From assembly GCF_900231165.1 (NCBI RefSeq), contig NZ_LT960614.1, positions 3,287,501-3,351,500 of the forward strand: a DNA stretch of 64,000 bases, given 5' to 3'. The position numbers were made by a program, and so were the translations under genes. Below the pieces are notes generated by a model that saw only the letters and a program-made list of their open reading frames with translations, did no database searches and was not told the DNA's origin. Positions 47,326 to 61,500 of the stretch are shown here, one piece after another; the stretch's first letter is position 1; every line of letters begins with the position of its first letter. The DNA is from Hartmannibacter diazotrophicus. Its GTDB lineage: Bacteria > Pseudomonadota > Alphaproteobacteria > Rhizobiales > Pleomorphomonadaceae.

Positions 47326-48607
47326 ACGATTTGATCCGGCACAGAGCCTACCATTCCTTCTGTCCCGCTTCGCGGCTTTCGGCGCGACCCGCAACGGCGG
47401 TGTAACCAGACTTTGCGCCTCGCCCGAGGACGGCGACGCCCGCAGCTTCTTCAAAGACGCCCTCACATCCGCCGGCGCCAAAGTTTTGACAGACGCGGTC
47501 GGCAACCAGTTTGGCATCTTCTCCCTGACGGATCGCCCGGACGCGCCCATCGTCATGATGGGATCGCACCTCGATAGCCAGTCCCGCGGCGGCAAGCTCG
47601 ACGGCGCGCTCGGCGTCGCGGCAAGCTTGTGTGTCGGGCAGTCGCTGCTCGACGCAAAACGCGGCGGAACCCTGTTCGACGCCAATTTCTGTGTGGTGAA
47701 CTGGACCAACGAAGAAGGCGCCCGATTCCGTCCGAGCCTCCTCGGCAGCTCGTCCTATGTTGGCCTCTTCAGCACCGACTACGTTCTCGACCGCCGGGAC
47801 GACGATGGCATCAGCCTCGGCGAGGCCCTTTCGGCGATCGGATATCGGGGAATGGACACCCCCCCGCAGCTTCCCGGTTGCTATCTGGAGCTTCACGTCG
47901 AGCAAGGCACCCGTCTGGAAGAGATGGGTGCGCAGATCGGGATTGTCACCCGCAACTGGGGGGCCGTGAAGTTCCAGGCCGCCTTCCTCGGCGAGCAGGC
48001 TCACACCGGTCCAACCGCCATGGAACGCCGGAAAGACGCTCTGCTGGGCGCAGCCCACGCCATCATTGCCGTGCGAGAAATCGCGGATCGCTGGGCAGGC
48101 ATCGTGCATACGTCCGTCGGACGCATTCAGGTCGAGCCCAACTCGTCCAATGTCGTGGCGGCACGCGTCGAAATCTCGATCGAGGTCCGCTCCTCCGACG
48201 ACGCCGTCCTTTCCGAAGTCGCAGCCCTTGCGGAAAAGGCAATCGAAGATGCGGCCGAACGGGCACGAGTCAGGGCCGAAATCGAAAGCCGTTCCGACCG
48301 GAAAATCCGGGAACTGCCTCACGACGTCTGCAATCTCATTGCCCTTTGTGCCAGCGAAGGCGGCCACGAGAGCTTGCAGATGGACACGATAGCGGGCCAT
48401 GACGCGATTAGTCTGCTCGGCATCTGCCCGACCGGACTTATTTTCGTTCCAAGCATCGCCGGAATTTCCCATAACGAAGCCGAGGCAACGGATGAGGCCG
48501 ATCTTGCCGCGGGCCTCGACGTCTGCATACGGGCAGCCGAACGGCTGTGCCGTGCCGGGGCGTCACCGCAAAGAGCGGTACTCATTGATCTGGAGGCAAG
48601 CCAATGA
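47300..48607 (+). CDS. M20-family Zn hydrolase (carbamoylase/allantoate amidohydrolase type)
   Basis: A 435-residue protein of the hydantoinase/carbamoylase M20 family. It has MGSHLDSQSRGGKLDGALG (metal ligands), FCVVNWTNEEGARFRPSLLG, LELHVEQGTRLEE, GEQAHTGPTAMERRKDA, and ends with SIAGISHNEAEAT. It probably cleaves an N-carbamoyl amino acid, ureido compound or similar amide. It is coupled to DeoR and to the first kinase-like gene (ATGA overlap). Confidence 0.91.
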   Translation: MTSISSLHERFDPAQSLPFLLSRFAAFGATRNGGVTRLCASPEDGDARSFFKDALTSAGAKVLTDAVGNQFGIFSLTDRPDAPIVMMGSHLDSQSRGGKLDGALGVAASLCVGQSLLDAKRGGTLFDANFCVVNWTNEEGARFRPSLLGSSSYVGLFSTDYVLDRRDDDGISLGEALSAIGYRGMDTPPQLPGCYLELHVEQGTRLEEMGAQIGIVTRNWGAVKFQAAFLGEQAHTGPTAMERRKDALLGAAHAIIAVREIADRWAGIVHTSVGRIQVEPNSSNVVAARVEISIEVRSSDDAVLSEVAALAEKAIEDAAERARVRAEIESRSDRKIRELPHDVCNLIALCASEGGHESLQMDTIAGHDAISLLGICPTGLIFVPSIAGISHNEAEATDEADLAAGLDVCIRAAERLCRAGASPQRAVLIDLEASQ

Positions 48608-49548
48608 ACGCACGCACCGACATCACGTCGGCGCTGGGCCAGCGGGTCGAGGGAGCGATCGCCAGCGTTCCCGGTCTTGCCGGCGGAACATGGCGGATAG
48701 CAGCACTGCCTGTCGCTTCGCCCATCCATAGGGCAACGGCATCCGATTGCGTCATCGTCGATGTCCCCGGCAACGATCCGGTCTTTATCAAATTTCGCCA
48801 ACCCGACGTCGCGACAACCGCCCTTCCATCGGCAACGACCGCTGCGCGAAGGGCCGCTGCCACGGGTGTGGCTCCGACGGTGATCGCTGACGGCAGCGAT
48901 TGGCTGGCTCTCGCATTTCTGGCGCCACCATGGCGCTATGCCCGTGTTGGGGATCTTCAGGATCTTGAACTCACTACAAAGGTTCTCGAGGCGAAGAAGG
49001 CGCTGCACGAAACAGGATTGATCGGCGAAGGGTTTTCGCCTTTCGCGATGATCGAGACACTGGCCTCCGAAGCAACCGCCCTCGGCGTTCCTCTGCCCGA
49101 CGAAACCGACCGTCTCATCGCGCTGGCACGATTGGTTCGGGCGGCAATCTCGGCGTCGGGCATCGATCCCTGTTTCTGCCACAACGATGGCATCGCCTCA
49201 AACGTCATGATCGACGGGAATGGCGTTCAGTTGGTCGACTTCGACCTTGCGGCGGACAACGACCCCTGGTTCGACGTCGGCGCCCTGATCAACGAGGTCT
49301 GCAACTTTGATGCGGAGCGCCACGCGATGGTCGAGCATTATGCAGGCCACCTCGATGAACGGCTCTACAACCGTTGCCGTCTCTATGGCGCGATCGATGA
49401 CCTCATGTGGGGCCTTTGGGGCGTGACGACAGCAATCAGGACGTCACGCACCGGCATCGAGTTCTGGAAATACGGCGCTTGGCGTCTGTTTCACGCTCGC
49501 ACGACTTTCAACGCTCGGGACTTCGAACTCTGGCTCCGGCGACTATAG
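48604..49548 (+). CDS. Choline/aminoglycoside kinase-like phosphotransferase, paralogue 1
   Basis: A 314-residue protein of the choline-kinase/APH fold. The catalytic loop is CFCHNDGIASNVMIDG (about residue 192) and the metal site is VQLVDFDLAADNDPW. The N-terminal nucleotide lobe is weakly conserved. Substrate unknown. It is followed by a second kinase-like gene; both share the C-terminal pattern W.(Y/K)YG.W(R/K)L..AR. Confidence 0.8.
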   Translation: MNARTDITSALGQRVEGAIASVPGLAGGTWRIAALPVASPIHRATASDCVIVDVPGNDPVFIKFRQPDVATTALPSATTAARRAAATGVAPTVIADGSDWLALAFLAPPWRYARVGDLQDLELTTKVLEAKKALHETGLIGEGFSPFAMIETLASEATALGVPLPDETDRLIALARLVRAAISASGIDPCFCHNDGIASNVMIDGNGVQLVDFDLAADNDPWFDVGALINEVCNFDAERHAMVEHYAGHLDERLYNRCRLYGAIDDLMWGLWGVTTAIRTSRTGIEFWKYGAWRLFHARTTFNARDFELWLRRL

Positions 49549-52500
49549 GATCCGACACGGTCAGGCCCCGGCCCCATCGTTGAAAGACGAACTGTTTCAG
49601 GAGAATGCCATGTGGAAATCCATGGGAGAGGCCATGACGGAGAGCGAAAAGTCGATCGAAGCGATCCTTTCCTCCGTCCCTCGCTGGCAGGGCGAAACGC
49701 TTCGTTATCAGGCCGTCTCGGGGGGCCTCAGCAATACCAACTGGCGAATCGCGGCCGGTGGTGGCGATTATTTCCTTAAAGTTCCGGGACGCGGCACCGA
49801 CATGTTTATCTCGCGCGATGCCGCCAATGAGGCGAGCCGGCGCGCACATGCCTCCGGTTTTGGCGTCGAGGTGGTCGACTTCCTCGCCGAACACGGGGTG
49901 GAAATCTTCGCCTTTGCCGATGGCTACCGGGCTTCGTCCAATCTTGATTTCCTGCGGCCGGTGGTTCGCAACAACGCTGTCAAGGCCTTGAGAGCCTTCA
50001 ACGATGCCCCCCGCCTCACGCTGACGAAAACCGTCTTCGACATGATCGACGAGCATTATGAGCAGCTTAGGATGGTCGGCGGACGCAAGCCGCAGGACAG
50101 CGCCCATATCCACCGCTGTCTGGAGGAGGCCCGGCAGGCAATCGCCGCCTCCGGCTTCGACCTCGTTCCCTGCATGAATGACACGCTCGCCGGCAATTTC
50201 CTCATCAACGACGAAGACGACGTAATTCTAGTCGACTTCGAATATGCCTCGAACAACGAGCGCGTCTATGAACTTGCACTCTGGTTCACGGAAATGGCTT
50301 TTCCGCTTTCGATCGAAAGGGAACTTGTCGAAACATATTTCGGGTGCGTCGATCGCAGCATCGAAGCCCGCATCGCCGTCCTAAGGGCTCTGGCCGACTT
50401 GAAATGGTTCCTCTGGGCCATGATCCAGGAGGTCATCTCAACGCTCGACTTTGACTACTACAAATACGGCACCTGGAAGCTGATGCGCGCCCGCAAGCAG
50501 TTTTATCATCCGGATTGGTCCATTTGGCTCAAGGACATCTGAATCAAGATGCGACGGAAATAATTTGCCTTGCCGCGGCCGTCGGCTCCTGCCAGGAATG
50601 AAGGGGCAAACCTGTCCGCAACCACAGACATACCTAACATATTGACCAAAAAGTCGAATTCAGCGTTTTGAGAGATTTGTCTCCGCCCTCTGCTACCACT
50701 CATTTTCATGAGTTAAATCAGAGACTTCGCCGAATTTCTTTTGGTCACATGTGTTGGACATGTCTCACACACATGGTCGCGGAGACCCATGGCGAGAGCA
50801 TCTTACCTCCAGCGGCGCGAGGGCCGCTATTACCTCCAGATTCGTTTTTCCCGAAGCGTCGCCGCCTTGTTCGGCAAGGAGCAGTATCGCTCTTCGTTAA
50901 AGACCACCTGCTACAAGGAGGCGAAGCTCCGCCTCACAGAAGTCCTCAGTTGGTTTCACCGGATGAACGACGCCCTCGATTAGCCCGGCAGTTCGATGCT
51001 GACGCGCCAGACAGACACCGGCTGGGTAACGGACATCACCTGTATCAGGACCATGGAGGGCTTTGCCTATCTGGCTGTGGTCATCGATCTGTTTTCGCAC
51101 CGGGTTGTCGGCTGGTCCCTGCCAGGTCGTCAGACCAGCGAGGTCGTCCTTCAGGCTCTTCATATGGTCGTCTGGAAACGGAAGCCGCAGAACACAGTGC
51201 TGGTCCATTTCGACAGTCAGAAGATGGTTGCCAGTGACCAGTTCCCGGACGGTCTGCCTCAACACTGTTCGACCGCGACAGGCTGGCGCCCGCAGAGTTC
51301 GTGCGACGGCATCAGACCTAGCTCCGGAGGTGTCTACAGAGCGCGGAGCTATTCAGTCCTCGCCTTGGCCGGAGCCGCTCAATGCAAAAAGCTGCGAAGG
51401 CCGAACGAACCGCCGCCCAAAGGCTGACACTCCACTAAGATCTGCAATGGACCGCCCTATCGCGCAGACCAAGCGATGCCGGCGAATTCGTCGATTTGCT
51501 GCATTAAATCAAGCTCTCCGGGTCGCCGGACAATGAACGTCCAGGTCACTGGCGGTTGAAGTTTCTCTTCGCTTCAAAGGACTTCGAAAGCAAAATCCCC
51601 TCTTCGGATGAAGAGGGGACGCTGTGGAAGGAATATTTCAGATCGGAATTGGTGTTCCTTACGCTGGCCGTTCAGCCGCGCTCGGGCGCCACTTGATCAA
51701 GTGCCTCTCTACGACATCCAGAATACTGTCGATGACCAGGACGAAGACCGCGAGGATCAGAATGCCGGCGAAGACGCCGACGGCATCGAAATTGCCCTCC
51801 GCCTGGGCGATGAGGTAGCCAAGTCCGGCAGACGAGCCGAGATACTCGCCGATGATCGCTCCGACCACTGCAAAGCCGACCGAGGTGCGCAAGGAGGACA
51901 GGATCCAGCTGGCTGCGGCCGGGAAATAGACGTGACGCAGCAAGTCCGACCGCTTTGCCCCGAGGATCCGGGCATTGGAAAGCACGACCGGATTGACTTC
52001 ACGCACACCCTGCATCGCATTGAAGAAGGTGATGAAGAAGACCAGCGTTACGGCAAGTGCCACCTTGGACCAAAGGCCGAGTCCGAGCCAGAGCACGAAG
52101 ATCGGTGCGAGCACAACGCGTGGGATCGCATTCAGGCCCTTGATGAAGGGGTCCAGGATGCGAGCTGTCGAGCGGCTGAGGCCGAGCCAGACGCCGCCAG
52201 CAACGCCAAGTCCCGTTCCAACGATGTAGCCGAGCACGGTTTCCGTCAGGGTGATGGCCACGTGGTGATAGAAACTCGTTTCCATCACCCAAGCCACCAC
52301 CTGTTTGATGATGTCGATCGGCGCCGGAAAGAAGAAGACGTCGATGAAGCCCATGGCGACTCCGAGTTGCCAGCCGCCGACGATGACGACGAGCAGGGCG
52401 ATCTGGATGAGGCGTTCAGTCATGGCGTTCATAGCTTTTCTCCACTTCTCCGCGTAGCGACGCCCAGATATTCCGGTAGAGGTCCGTAAAGCGCGGATCC

Positions 52501-55500
52501 AGTTTGATTTCCGCGACATCGCGAGGCCTTTCGAGATCGACGGGGAAACTGTCGATCACGCGCGAACGGGGGCCGGCGGCCAGCACGACGACCCTGTCGC
52601 CGAGCGCAATAGCCTCTTCAAGATCGTGCGTGATCATGACGACGGCCCGGCGCTCTTCCTGCCACAGGCGCAAAAGTTCGTTCTGCATGAGATGGCGGGT
52701 ATGAATGTCGAGTGCGGAGAAGGGCTCATCCATGAGAATGACCTTTGGTCCGGTGATCAGCGCCTGCGCCATCTGCACGCGTTTGCGCTGTCCACCCGAC
52801 AGTTGATGCGGGTAGCGGTGCTCGAACCCCTTCAGACCGACCTTTGCCAGCCAGTTCATGGATGCGGCACGCCGCTCGGCTCCGCTGAAACCCTTGAACA
52901 TGGGTCCCAGTTCGACGTTCTCGATTGCCGTCTTCCAGGGGAACAGCGCATCCTGCTGGAAGAGGTAACCGATATCGTTCTGCACGCCGTTGACGGGCTG
53001 GCCGTCGATCGCGACGCTGCCGCTTGACGGCTTGAGGAGCCCGGCTATGGCATTGAGGATCGTGCTCTTGCCACACCCTGTCGGGCCAACGATGGCGAGA
53101 AACTCGCCATCTGCAACGGTCAGCCTGACGTCCTCGACGGCCACGTAAGTGCCGAATGACATGGTCACCGAATCGATGGAAACCATTGGCTTTGCAGGGG
53201 TTGAATGCTTGAGCGGGGGGGCTGATTTCACAACGGCCAGGGCCATCGTCTCCTCCTTTTAGTTTGCCGCGACGGCCGGGACCTTGTCGACGAACTCATT
53301 CGTGTAGGTCTTCGAAAGGTCGATCTTGGCGGCGGCAACCTTCTCGTTGAAGCTTTTCAGCACGGCCAGCGGCGTCTTGATATCTTCGTCGCTGATGCGG
53401 CCGTCCTTCGAGAAGATGGCTTTCGCGTTCTCGACAGCCTTGACGTAGGTGTCATGGTCGCCGGAGATGAATTCCTTCGGCAGCATCTCGACGATTTCTT
53501 CTGCCGAATGGCTGTTCATCCATTCCAGTGCCTTAACCGTTGCGTTGGTGACCTTCTGCACGGTTTCGGGATTGTCTTCGATGTAGGACTGCGTCGCATA
53601 GAGCACCGAAGTCGGGTAGATGCCGCCATAGATCGCCTTGGCGCCATCGTCGCTGCGCGCATCGATCAGGATCTTGCCGACGCCCTTGGCTTCGATGAAG
53701 GTTGCCGCCGGGTCGTAGTTGACCAGAAGATCGACCTTGCCCTGCTCGAGCGCTGCGACGGCGGCGGAACCCGAGCCCACGCCGATCAGCGAGACATCGT
53801 CAGCCGACAATCCGTGGCGTTGCAGATAATACCGCACGAAGAAGTCAGAAGACGAACCGGGCGAAGTGATGCCGATCTTCGCACCTTTGATGGTCTCCGG
53901 CTTCATCGGATCGAAGGTGCTGCTCTTGCCGCCGGCCAGAACGAGGCCGGAGTTGCGCGCAAGCTGCACGAAGGCGATGACGGCCTTGTTTTGGGACTGC
54001 ATCTGGATCGTGTGATCGTAGAAGCCGACGGCGATGTCGGTCGAGCCGGCCACAAGCGCCTGAAGCGTCTTCGATCCGCCGGAGGCGAAGTTCTCAACGG
54101 TCACGTCGAGGCCTTCCTTTTCGTAAAGCCCAAGACCTTTGGCGACCGGGAAAGGAAGGTTGTTGAGGTTGTAGGACCCGACGCTGATGCGCACCGGGTC
54201 GGCGGCGGCAGCCGTTCCGACAAATGCGACGGTTGCGGCCAGGGCTAGCATGAACTTACGCATGAAATTTCCTCCTTTTGGTGCCACTCTTCCGGTGGAC
54301 ATTTTCACAACATTATGCCGCACAATCGATTTGCTTGGCAGGTTTGGCGAAGACTTGTCCCTCGAACAGCCGCCGGGCTGTCCGAAGTATTCCGGCGACG
54401 ATTTTGCCATCCTTTTCGGAAAGCCTGACATCCAGGCGCCCGCTGGGGTGCTCGATCGACAACTGAAGGGGGGGCGTTTTCTTGCCGATCAGGAGGGATG
54501 CGACCGTGCCGTCACTGATGCAGGCCGTTGCGATCCCCACGGCTCCTGTGGTGGCGAGAGATGGATGGCATTGATGCGGCATGAAGTAACGGACGTTGAG
54601 ATCGCCGCCCGAAGATGCACGGGATAATAAAACCGGTTTCGGCGTTACCTGGTTGCGCACGTTGCCGAGGCCCATGCGTTCGCCGGCCTTGATCCGTAGG
54701 TCTTCCAGACGCGCGAGAAGCGCCTTGTCGGCGTTGAGTTGAGCCGACGTCTCCAGGCCGCTGACGCCCATGGAGTGCGCTTCGATCAGGATCATCGGCA
54801 TGGCGCAGTCAATGCAGGTCGTCGGGACGCCGTCGATGATATCCAGTGCATTGCCGGTCGGAAAAAGCTGCCCAGTCCGCGCGCCGGCAGCGTCCATGAA
54901 GCTGAGTGCGATGGGGGCCGCGCGGCCCGGCACCCCGTCGATGGTTGCGTCGCCGAGATAGGAAACGCTGCCGCCGGGCGTCGGGACTTCGGCGTCGATC
55001 AGCTTGCCGGTGTTGACGTTGTGAATGCGGACCAGCGTCTTGTCGCCCCGTGCGGGAACAAGCCCGGCCTCGATGGCGAAGGGGCCGACGGCCGCAAGCA
55101 TGTTGCCACAGTTCGGAGAGGTGTCGACGAGCTGTTGATCGACCCGAACCTGAGCGAAGAGATAATCGACGTCGGCATTGGGGACACTCGACGGTCCGAC
55201 GATAGCGACCTTGCTTGTCACCGGGTTGCCGCCCCCAATGCCATCAATCTGCAGGGGATGACCGGACCCCATGACCGAGAGCAGGATCTGATCCCGTTCG
55301 CCGGTATTGGCCGGAAGATCGCTTGCGAGAAAGAACGGACCCTTGGAGGTGCCGCCCCTCATCAGAACGCAGGGAATAGCAAGAAGGTCGTTCATCTCTT
55401 GTGCTTCCGTCTGAATTATGTCAGCGCCTTATCAATTGGCCGACTTTGATCCAGTTAGCGGAATATGGTTTGATCTGTGAAATGCGAAAATTTGGAAGAT

Positions 55501-58500
55501 TGATGCACAATGAGCATTAATTGCGAAATACTGGACCTTCGCGCCTTCCTCAGCGTCGTGGAACTGGAGAATTTTCACCGCGCCGCGGAAGCCCTCAATC
55601 TTTCCCAACCGGCATTGAGCCGCCGCATCCAGAAGCTGGAGCAGGTGATTGGCGCTCCGCTCCTGGAACGCACGACGCGGCATGTGTCCGTCACGGCGGT
55701 TGGCATCGAACTGATGCCGCTCGTCCGGCGCATGCTCGAAGAGTTCGATGGCTCGCTTTTCGCAGTTCGCGACATCAGCCCCACCCGCGGCGGTCTGGTG
55801 ACGATCGCTTGCCTGCCGACGGCAGCGTTCTATTTTCTTCCGACTGTCATTCGCCAGTTCAATCAAGAGTTTCCGAACATCCGGTTTCGGATTCTTGACT
55901 TGCCGGCGACAGATGGGCTGCAAGCTGTCGCGAGGGGAGAGGTGGAGTTCGGGATCAACATCATGGGAACGTCCGATCCGGATCTGACCTTCGAACGGCT
56001 GGTCGAGGACCCCTTCGTTCTCGCAGCCCGAAAGGATCACCCACTGGCTGAGAAAGTCGTGGTCGGCTGGAAGGATCTGGAACCCTACCAGTTGATCACG
56101 GTGCACAGATCGAGCGGCAACAGGACGTTGCTGGATGCGGCTCTGGCCAAGTCAAACATCAAGCTTCGCTGGTTTTACGAAGTCACCCACCTTTCCACCT
56201 CGCTCGGTCTGGTCGAAGCGGGCCTCGGCATATCTGTTCTGCCGCGAATGGCGACCCCGCGAGAAGATCATCCGTTCCTCGTGACACGCCCGATCGGCAA
56301 TCCCGAAATATCGCGCACGATCGGCGTGGTTCGCCGCCGCGGAGGAACTTTGTCACCAGCGGCTGAGCGCTTTCTGAATATGCTGATGGGCGTTTGGCGA
56401 GAAGAGTGAACCGCCCCCGGCCTTACCGAAGGCTCCAACTTCCAAATAGGATGAAGCCATGACGAGCAAAACGACGAAGAAGTTTTGCCCTCGGGTGCGC
56501 GAACGCGCGGTGCGGTTGTTGGAGGGTCACGAGGCGGATCATTCCTCCCGTTGGACGGCCAACCGGTCGATAGTGGCAAAGATCGGGAGGCGCTGACGAG
56601 ACGCTCAACGGCGTCAATCCATTCGCCTATCTGACGGCCACGCGGGCTGCCATCATCGATGGCCACATAGTCGCCGCTGATAGCGACACGGCCTATATAT
56701 GCAGATATTTCCCACGCACCTGAGCTTGTCATCCAGGTTCAGAAGCGAGACGGACACCCCTTTCTCGCTCATATCGACGGCGCGACGAAGGTCTTCTCCG
56801 GAAACGCCGTCCCGACAACTTCCATGAACGCGCGCACCTTGGCGCCGATCAGGCGGCGTGAACTTTGCAGCGCCCATATCTCCACGGGCTGACCGGCATG
56901 CCTTCCCCAGCAGGCGAGCCTGCCGGCCTCGATGTCTTCAGCGACAAGGAGTTCTGGCAGCAAGGCCGCACCCGCACCGACCAGCACGGCATCGCGGACC
57001 ATCAGAAGCGAAGAGAGACGGAGAATTGGGTCGGGTCTAAGGACCTCGACCGCCGTTCCGGAGCGCATATGCCAGACAGTTCCGGACGGTGTGGCGGAGA
57101 GTAGAACGGCCTTCACAGCAACTTCGTCGCCATCCGCCCCGGAAACGGGACGCGGCATGCCAGGCGGCGCCACAATCAGGCGTTCGTCGTTGAGAAAGCG
57201 GCGACCGACGAGGCGCTCGTCCGACGATGGGTTGATCCGGATAACCAAATCGTAGCCATCCTCGACCGGATCGACCTTGCGGTCCTCGGCAACGATTTCA
57301 AGCTGGACATCCGGATAAGCCAGCGCAAACCGCGCGGCGATCCGCGGCAGCGCGACATGCGCGAAGACCATTGGCGCACTCACACGCAACCTGCCTCTAG
57401 GCGTGGATGCGCCGAGCACGACTGCCTCGCCGGCCTCTGCAATTTCACCCAGCAGTCCGTGCGTGCGCTCATGCAGCGCCCGTCCTTCATCCGTCAGGCG
57501 CAGGGTCTGCGAGCCGCGCTCGATCAGTCTCACGCCGAGGCTTTCCTCGAGTTCGGCGACCCGCCGCGACAAGGTCGCTTTCGAGCGCCCGGAGGCCCGG
57601 GCAGCGCGGCCAAACCCGCCATGAGCGGCAACAAGATCGAAGTCGGACAAGGCCTGAAGATCCATCGATGCGTTCCATATTTGAGACGGCCAATCTCAAT
57701 ACTGGCGTCTTCTCATCGAAAATGAAACGGATACCGTCCTCCTCGCAAGTTGCAACCCCACAACATGAGGAGATTTCGACATGACCATTCTCGTCACCGG
57801 CAGCACTGGAACCATCGGGGCCCAGGTCCTGGCCCATCTTCAAGCGCGCAACGCCGATGTCCGCGCCCTGACGCGCTCGCCCGAGACGGCGCAGCTTCCC
57901 GCTGGCGTCACGGCGGTCCGCGGAGACCTCGCCGACCCGGATTCGGTACGCGCGGCTCTCCAAGGCGTCAGCACGCTGTTCTTGCTGGTCCCGAACGTCG
58001 CCGATGAACTGACCCAGGCCATGCTGACCCTCACGGTCGCCCGCGAGGCCGGCGTCAAGGGCATCGTCTATCTCTCGGTCTTCGGCAGCGACGCCTATGC
58101 CGACGTGCCCCATTTCGCCGGCAAGTACACGGTCGAGCGCATGATCGAGGCCCTCGATTTGCCCGCAACGATCTTACGTCCCGCCTACTTCATCCAGAAC
58201 GATCTACGCCAGAAGGACGGACTTCTGAAGGCCGGCGTCTACGGGTCGCCGATCGGCGCGAAGGGCGTCTCGATGGTCGATATCCGCGATATCGGCGAGG
58301 CCGCCGCGATCGAGCTCAATCGCCGTGAGCAGGCCACAGCACCGCTCGGCCGCGAAACCTATTCCCTCGTTGGTCCCGACAGCCTGACCGGCGAAGGGAT
58401 CGCTGCGATCTGGAATGAGGTCCTCGGCAGCCCGGTCCGCTATGGCGGCGACGATCTTGTCGTCATGGAGCAGCGCATGAAGACCATGCTGCCCGCCTGG

Positions 58501-61500
58501 CATGCGCTCGACCTGCGCCTGATGTTCAGCCGCTATCAGACCGAAGGTGCCGCGGCGACCGCCGACGACATCGCCCAGCTGACCACGCTCCTCGGACGTG
58601 CTCCGCGCTCCTACGCCGCCTTTGCCAGGGATGCGGCCGTCCAGTGGACGAAATCCTGAGCCTGCATCCCTAATCACGAATTCAAGAATAAGGAGACCGA
58701 GGATGATATCGATCCAGCCCCTCCCGCCTTAAGACACCCCGGCCGTGGCCGCGATGCGACAGGCGGCCTCGGCCCATAAGGGCGAGAAGTTCGGCCCCGA
58801 GGCGCGGCCGATGTTCGACGCCATGTTTGCGGCAACACCCGCCGCATCGGATGTACGGGTTGAGGCCGGAACCGTCTGATCCTCACCCACTGAAGTGGTC
58901 CGCCGTTATGTTCAGTAAAACGGAGGATCTCAGATGGGAAACAAGGGACACAAGCCTGAAGAGATTGTCAGGAAGCTACGGCAGATTGAGATTCTTGTCG
59001 GCCAGGGCATGGCGCGGATCTTGTCCTCGGCCGAGAAACGGCGCCGCGTCTGCCGCCCGATATCCTTCGCAACTTGTTCCTCAGGAGCCTTTGCCGGTGC
59101 GTTTGTCTTGCACGATCTGGGCTTCCTCTTCTTTCCTTCGTCACTTCGACGAAGCCCAGACCCTCCCTGAATCATGACGTTAAATCTGTGCCATTCATGC
59201 TGACCGTGAACAGACAGAGTGATTCTTATGATCTAATTTTTGCACATTCTCACTCACATTATTGCGCTTTTGTTTTCATTTCTCACCTGCATTAATGGGC
59301 GGGCGCGCTTCTTTCTTCCGCTGCCGCACCGCGAGATCTCCAGGATGAACATGAATCACCGTCTAAGGACCGTTCATCAGATTTTGGCCGATTGCCTGCT
59401 CGAGCATGGCGTCGGGCATCTGTTCGGCCTTGTCGGCGATGCGAACCTTTTCATGGTGGATGCCTTCGCCAAAGCTGGCGCCGGCCGCTATATTGGCTGC
59501 ACGCACGAAGCCAATGCAGTTCTCGCCGCTTTGGGCTTCGCGCAGGTCTCCGGCAAGACCGGCGTCGCGACCATCACGCACGGCCCGGCGCTGACGAATG
59601 TGGTCACGGCCCTCGTCGAAGGCGTCAAGGGCGGCATCCCGATGGTCCTCCTTTGCGGCGACACGGCGCCCGGAGACCGCGAGCATCTGCAGAAGATCGA
59701 CCAGCGGGAGATCGTCAAGGCGACGGGCGCCGGCTTCATCGAGATGATCTCGGCGGAAACGGCTGCGAGCGATCTTGCGCGCGCCTTTCGTCTCGCTGCC
59801 GTCGAGCGCCGGCCCGTCGTCTTCAACATGCGGGTCGACCTGCAATGGGCGAGTACGCCGACGACCGTGCCGGTCGTTCTTTCCTTGGCACCCGCGCACG
59901 CTGCCGTGCCAGAGGGCGACGAATTCGACAACGCGCTCGGCATGATCGCGTCGGCGCGGCGTCCGTTGATTCTCGCCGGTCGCGGTGCCATCGGAAGTGA
60001 GGCCCGCGAGGCGTTGCTTGCGCTCGCCCGCCGCATCGAGGCTCCCGTTGCCACGACGCTCAAGGCGTCGGGACTTTTCCAGGGGGCTCCCTTCGACCTC
60101 GGCGTTTTCGGTGGTCTCAGCCGGCCGGCGACGGTCGATGCCATCATGCAGGCCGACTGCATCGTCGCCTTTGGCGCAAGCCTCAGCAAGCACACGACCG
60201 AAAACGGTAGCTATACCAGGGGCAAGCGCGTCATCCAGATCCTCGGCGATCCGAAGGAGAATGACCGCCGCACCGAACCGACGATCCTTCTCTACGGCGA
60301 TGCGGCCGCGACGGCCCGTCGCATGATCAAACTTCTCGACCTTGCCGAAATCCCGCCAAGCCGCTTTGCCGGCGACGATCTCAGGCGCACGCTCGAAGCC
60401 CAGGCGGCCGAGGCGTCCGAAAGTCCGCGCTTCAAGCCAACCCGCCCGGGCACCGTCGATTTCCTTCCTGCCCTGAAGATGCTCGATCGCGCCCTCGACA
60501 CGGACCGCACGCTGGTCGCTGATCTCGGTCGCTTCGTCACGACCGGCTGGCGCGCGCTGCCGGTGACGGCGCCGCATCGGCTGGTCTACACGAGCTATTT
60601 CGGCTCCATCGGCTGCGGCCTCGGCGAGGCCATCGGCGCGGCCTGCGCCGCCGACGGCCAGACGGTGCTGATCGCCGGCGACGGAGGCTTCCAGCTTTCA
60701 GGCTTCGCCGAGCTTTCCACCGCCATCCGCGAGCAACTCGATCTGGTGATCATTCTCTGCAACGACGGCAGCTACGGGGCCGAGCACATCCAGTTCACCA
60801 ACCGGTCGATGGACCCGGCGCTGTCGCTGATCGCGCCGCCCGATTTCACGGCGATCGCCACAGCGCTCGGCGCAAAGTCCGTGCGGGTGCAGGGCGAGAG
60901 CGACCTTGCCGCCGCCGCCGACATCATTCGCCAGCACGGCGGAGTGCGACTGATCGAACTTCGGCTCGATCCGGATCACATCGAGATGAGCTGACCCGGC
61001 ATTCCGGCCAGCAAGCCGCCGGTGGCCCTCACCTTTCCCGGTCCTCCCCGGGTAAGGCTTCTCTGCAGAGACGCGGACATGGACAACAAACGAAGGGGAA
61101 CCTTGATGAATTTCACACGACGCAGACTGTTGCAGACAGGCGCCGGCCTTGCCAGCCTCAGTGCCTTCAACCTTCCGGCCTTTGCCGAAGGCGATACCTT
61201 TATCGTCAACATGTTCGGCGGCCGCTGGGAAGACGACTGGCGCAAATACGTCATGCCGAAGTTTTCCCAGCAGATCGGCAAGCCGTTTGATCTCGATATC
61301 GGCCTCGGCATGGCCTGGATCTCCAATTTCCGTGCCGCCGGCCCGGAAAACCCGCCCTTCCCGGCGGTGATGCTGAACGAAAAATACACCGCCATGATCC
61401 GCAACGACGGCTATTTCGAAGAGTTGACGCCGGAACTCGTGCCCAACATGGCCGACCTGATCGAGCCCGCGATCCTGAAGGGCAAGACGGCCGTCACCGG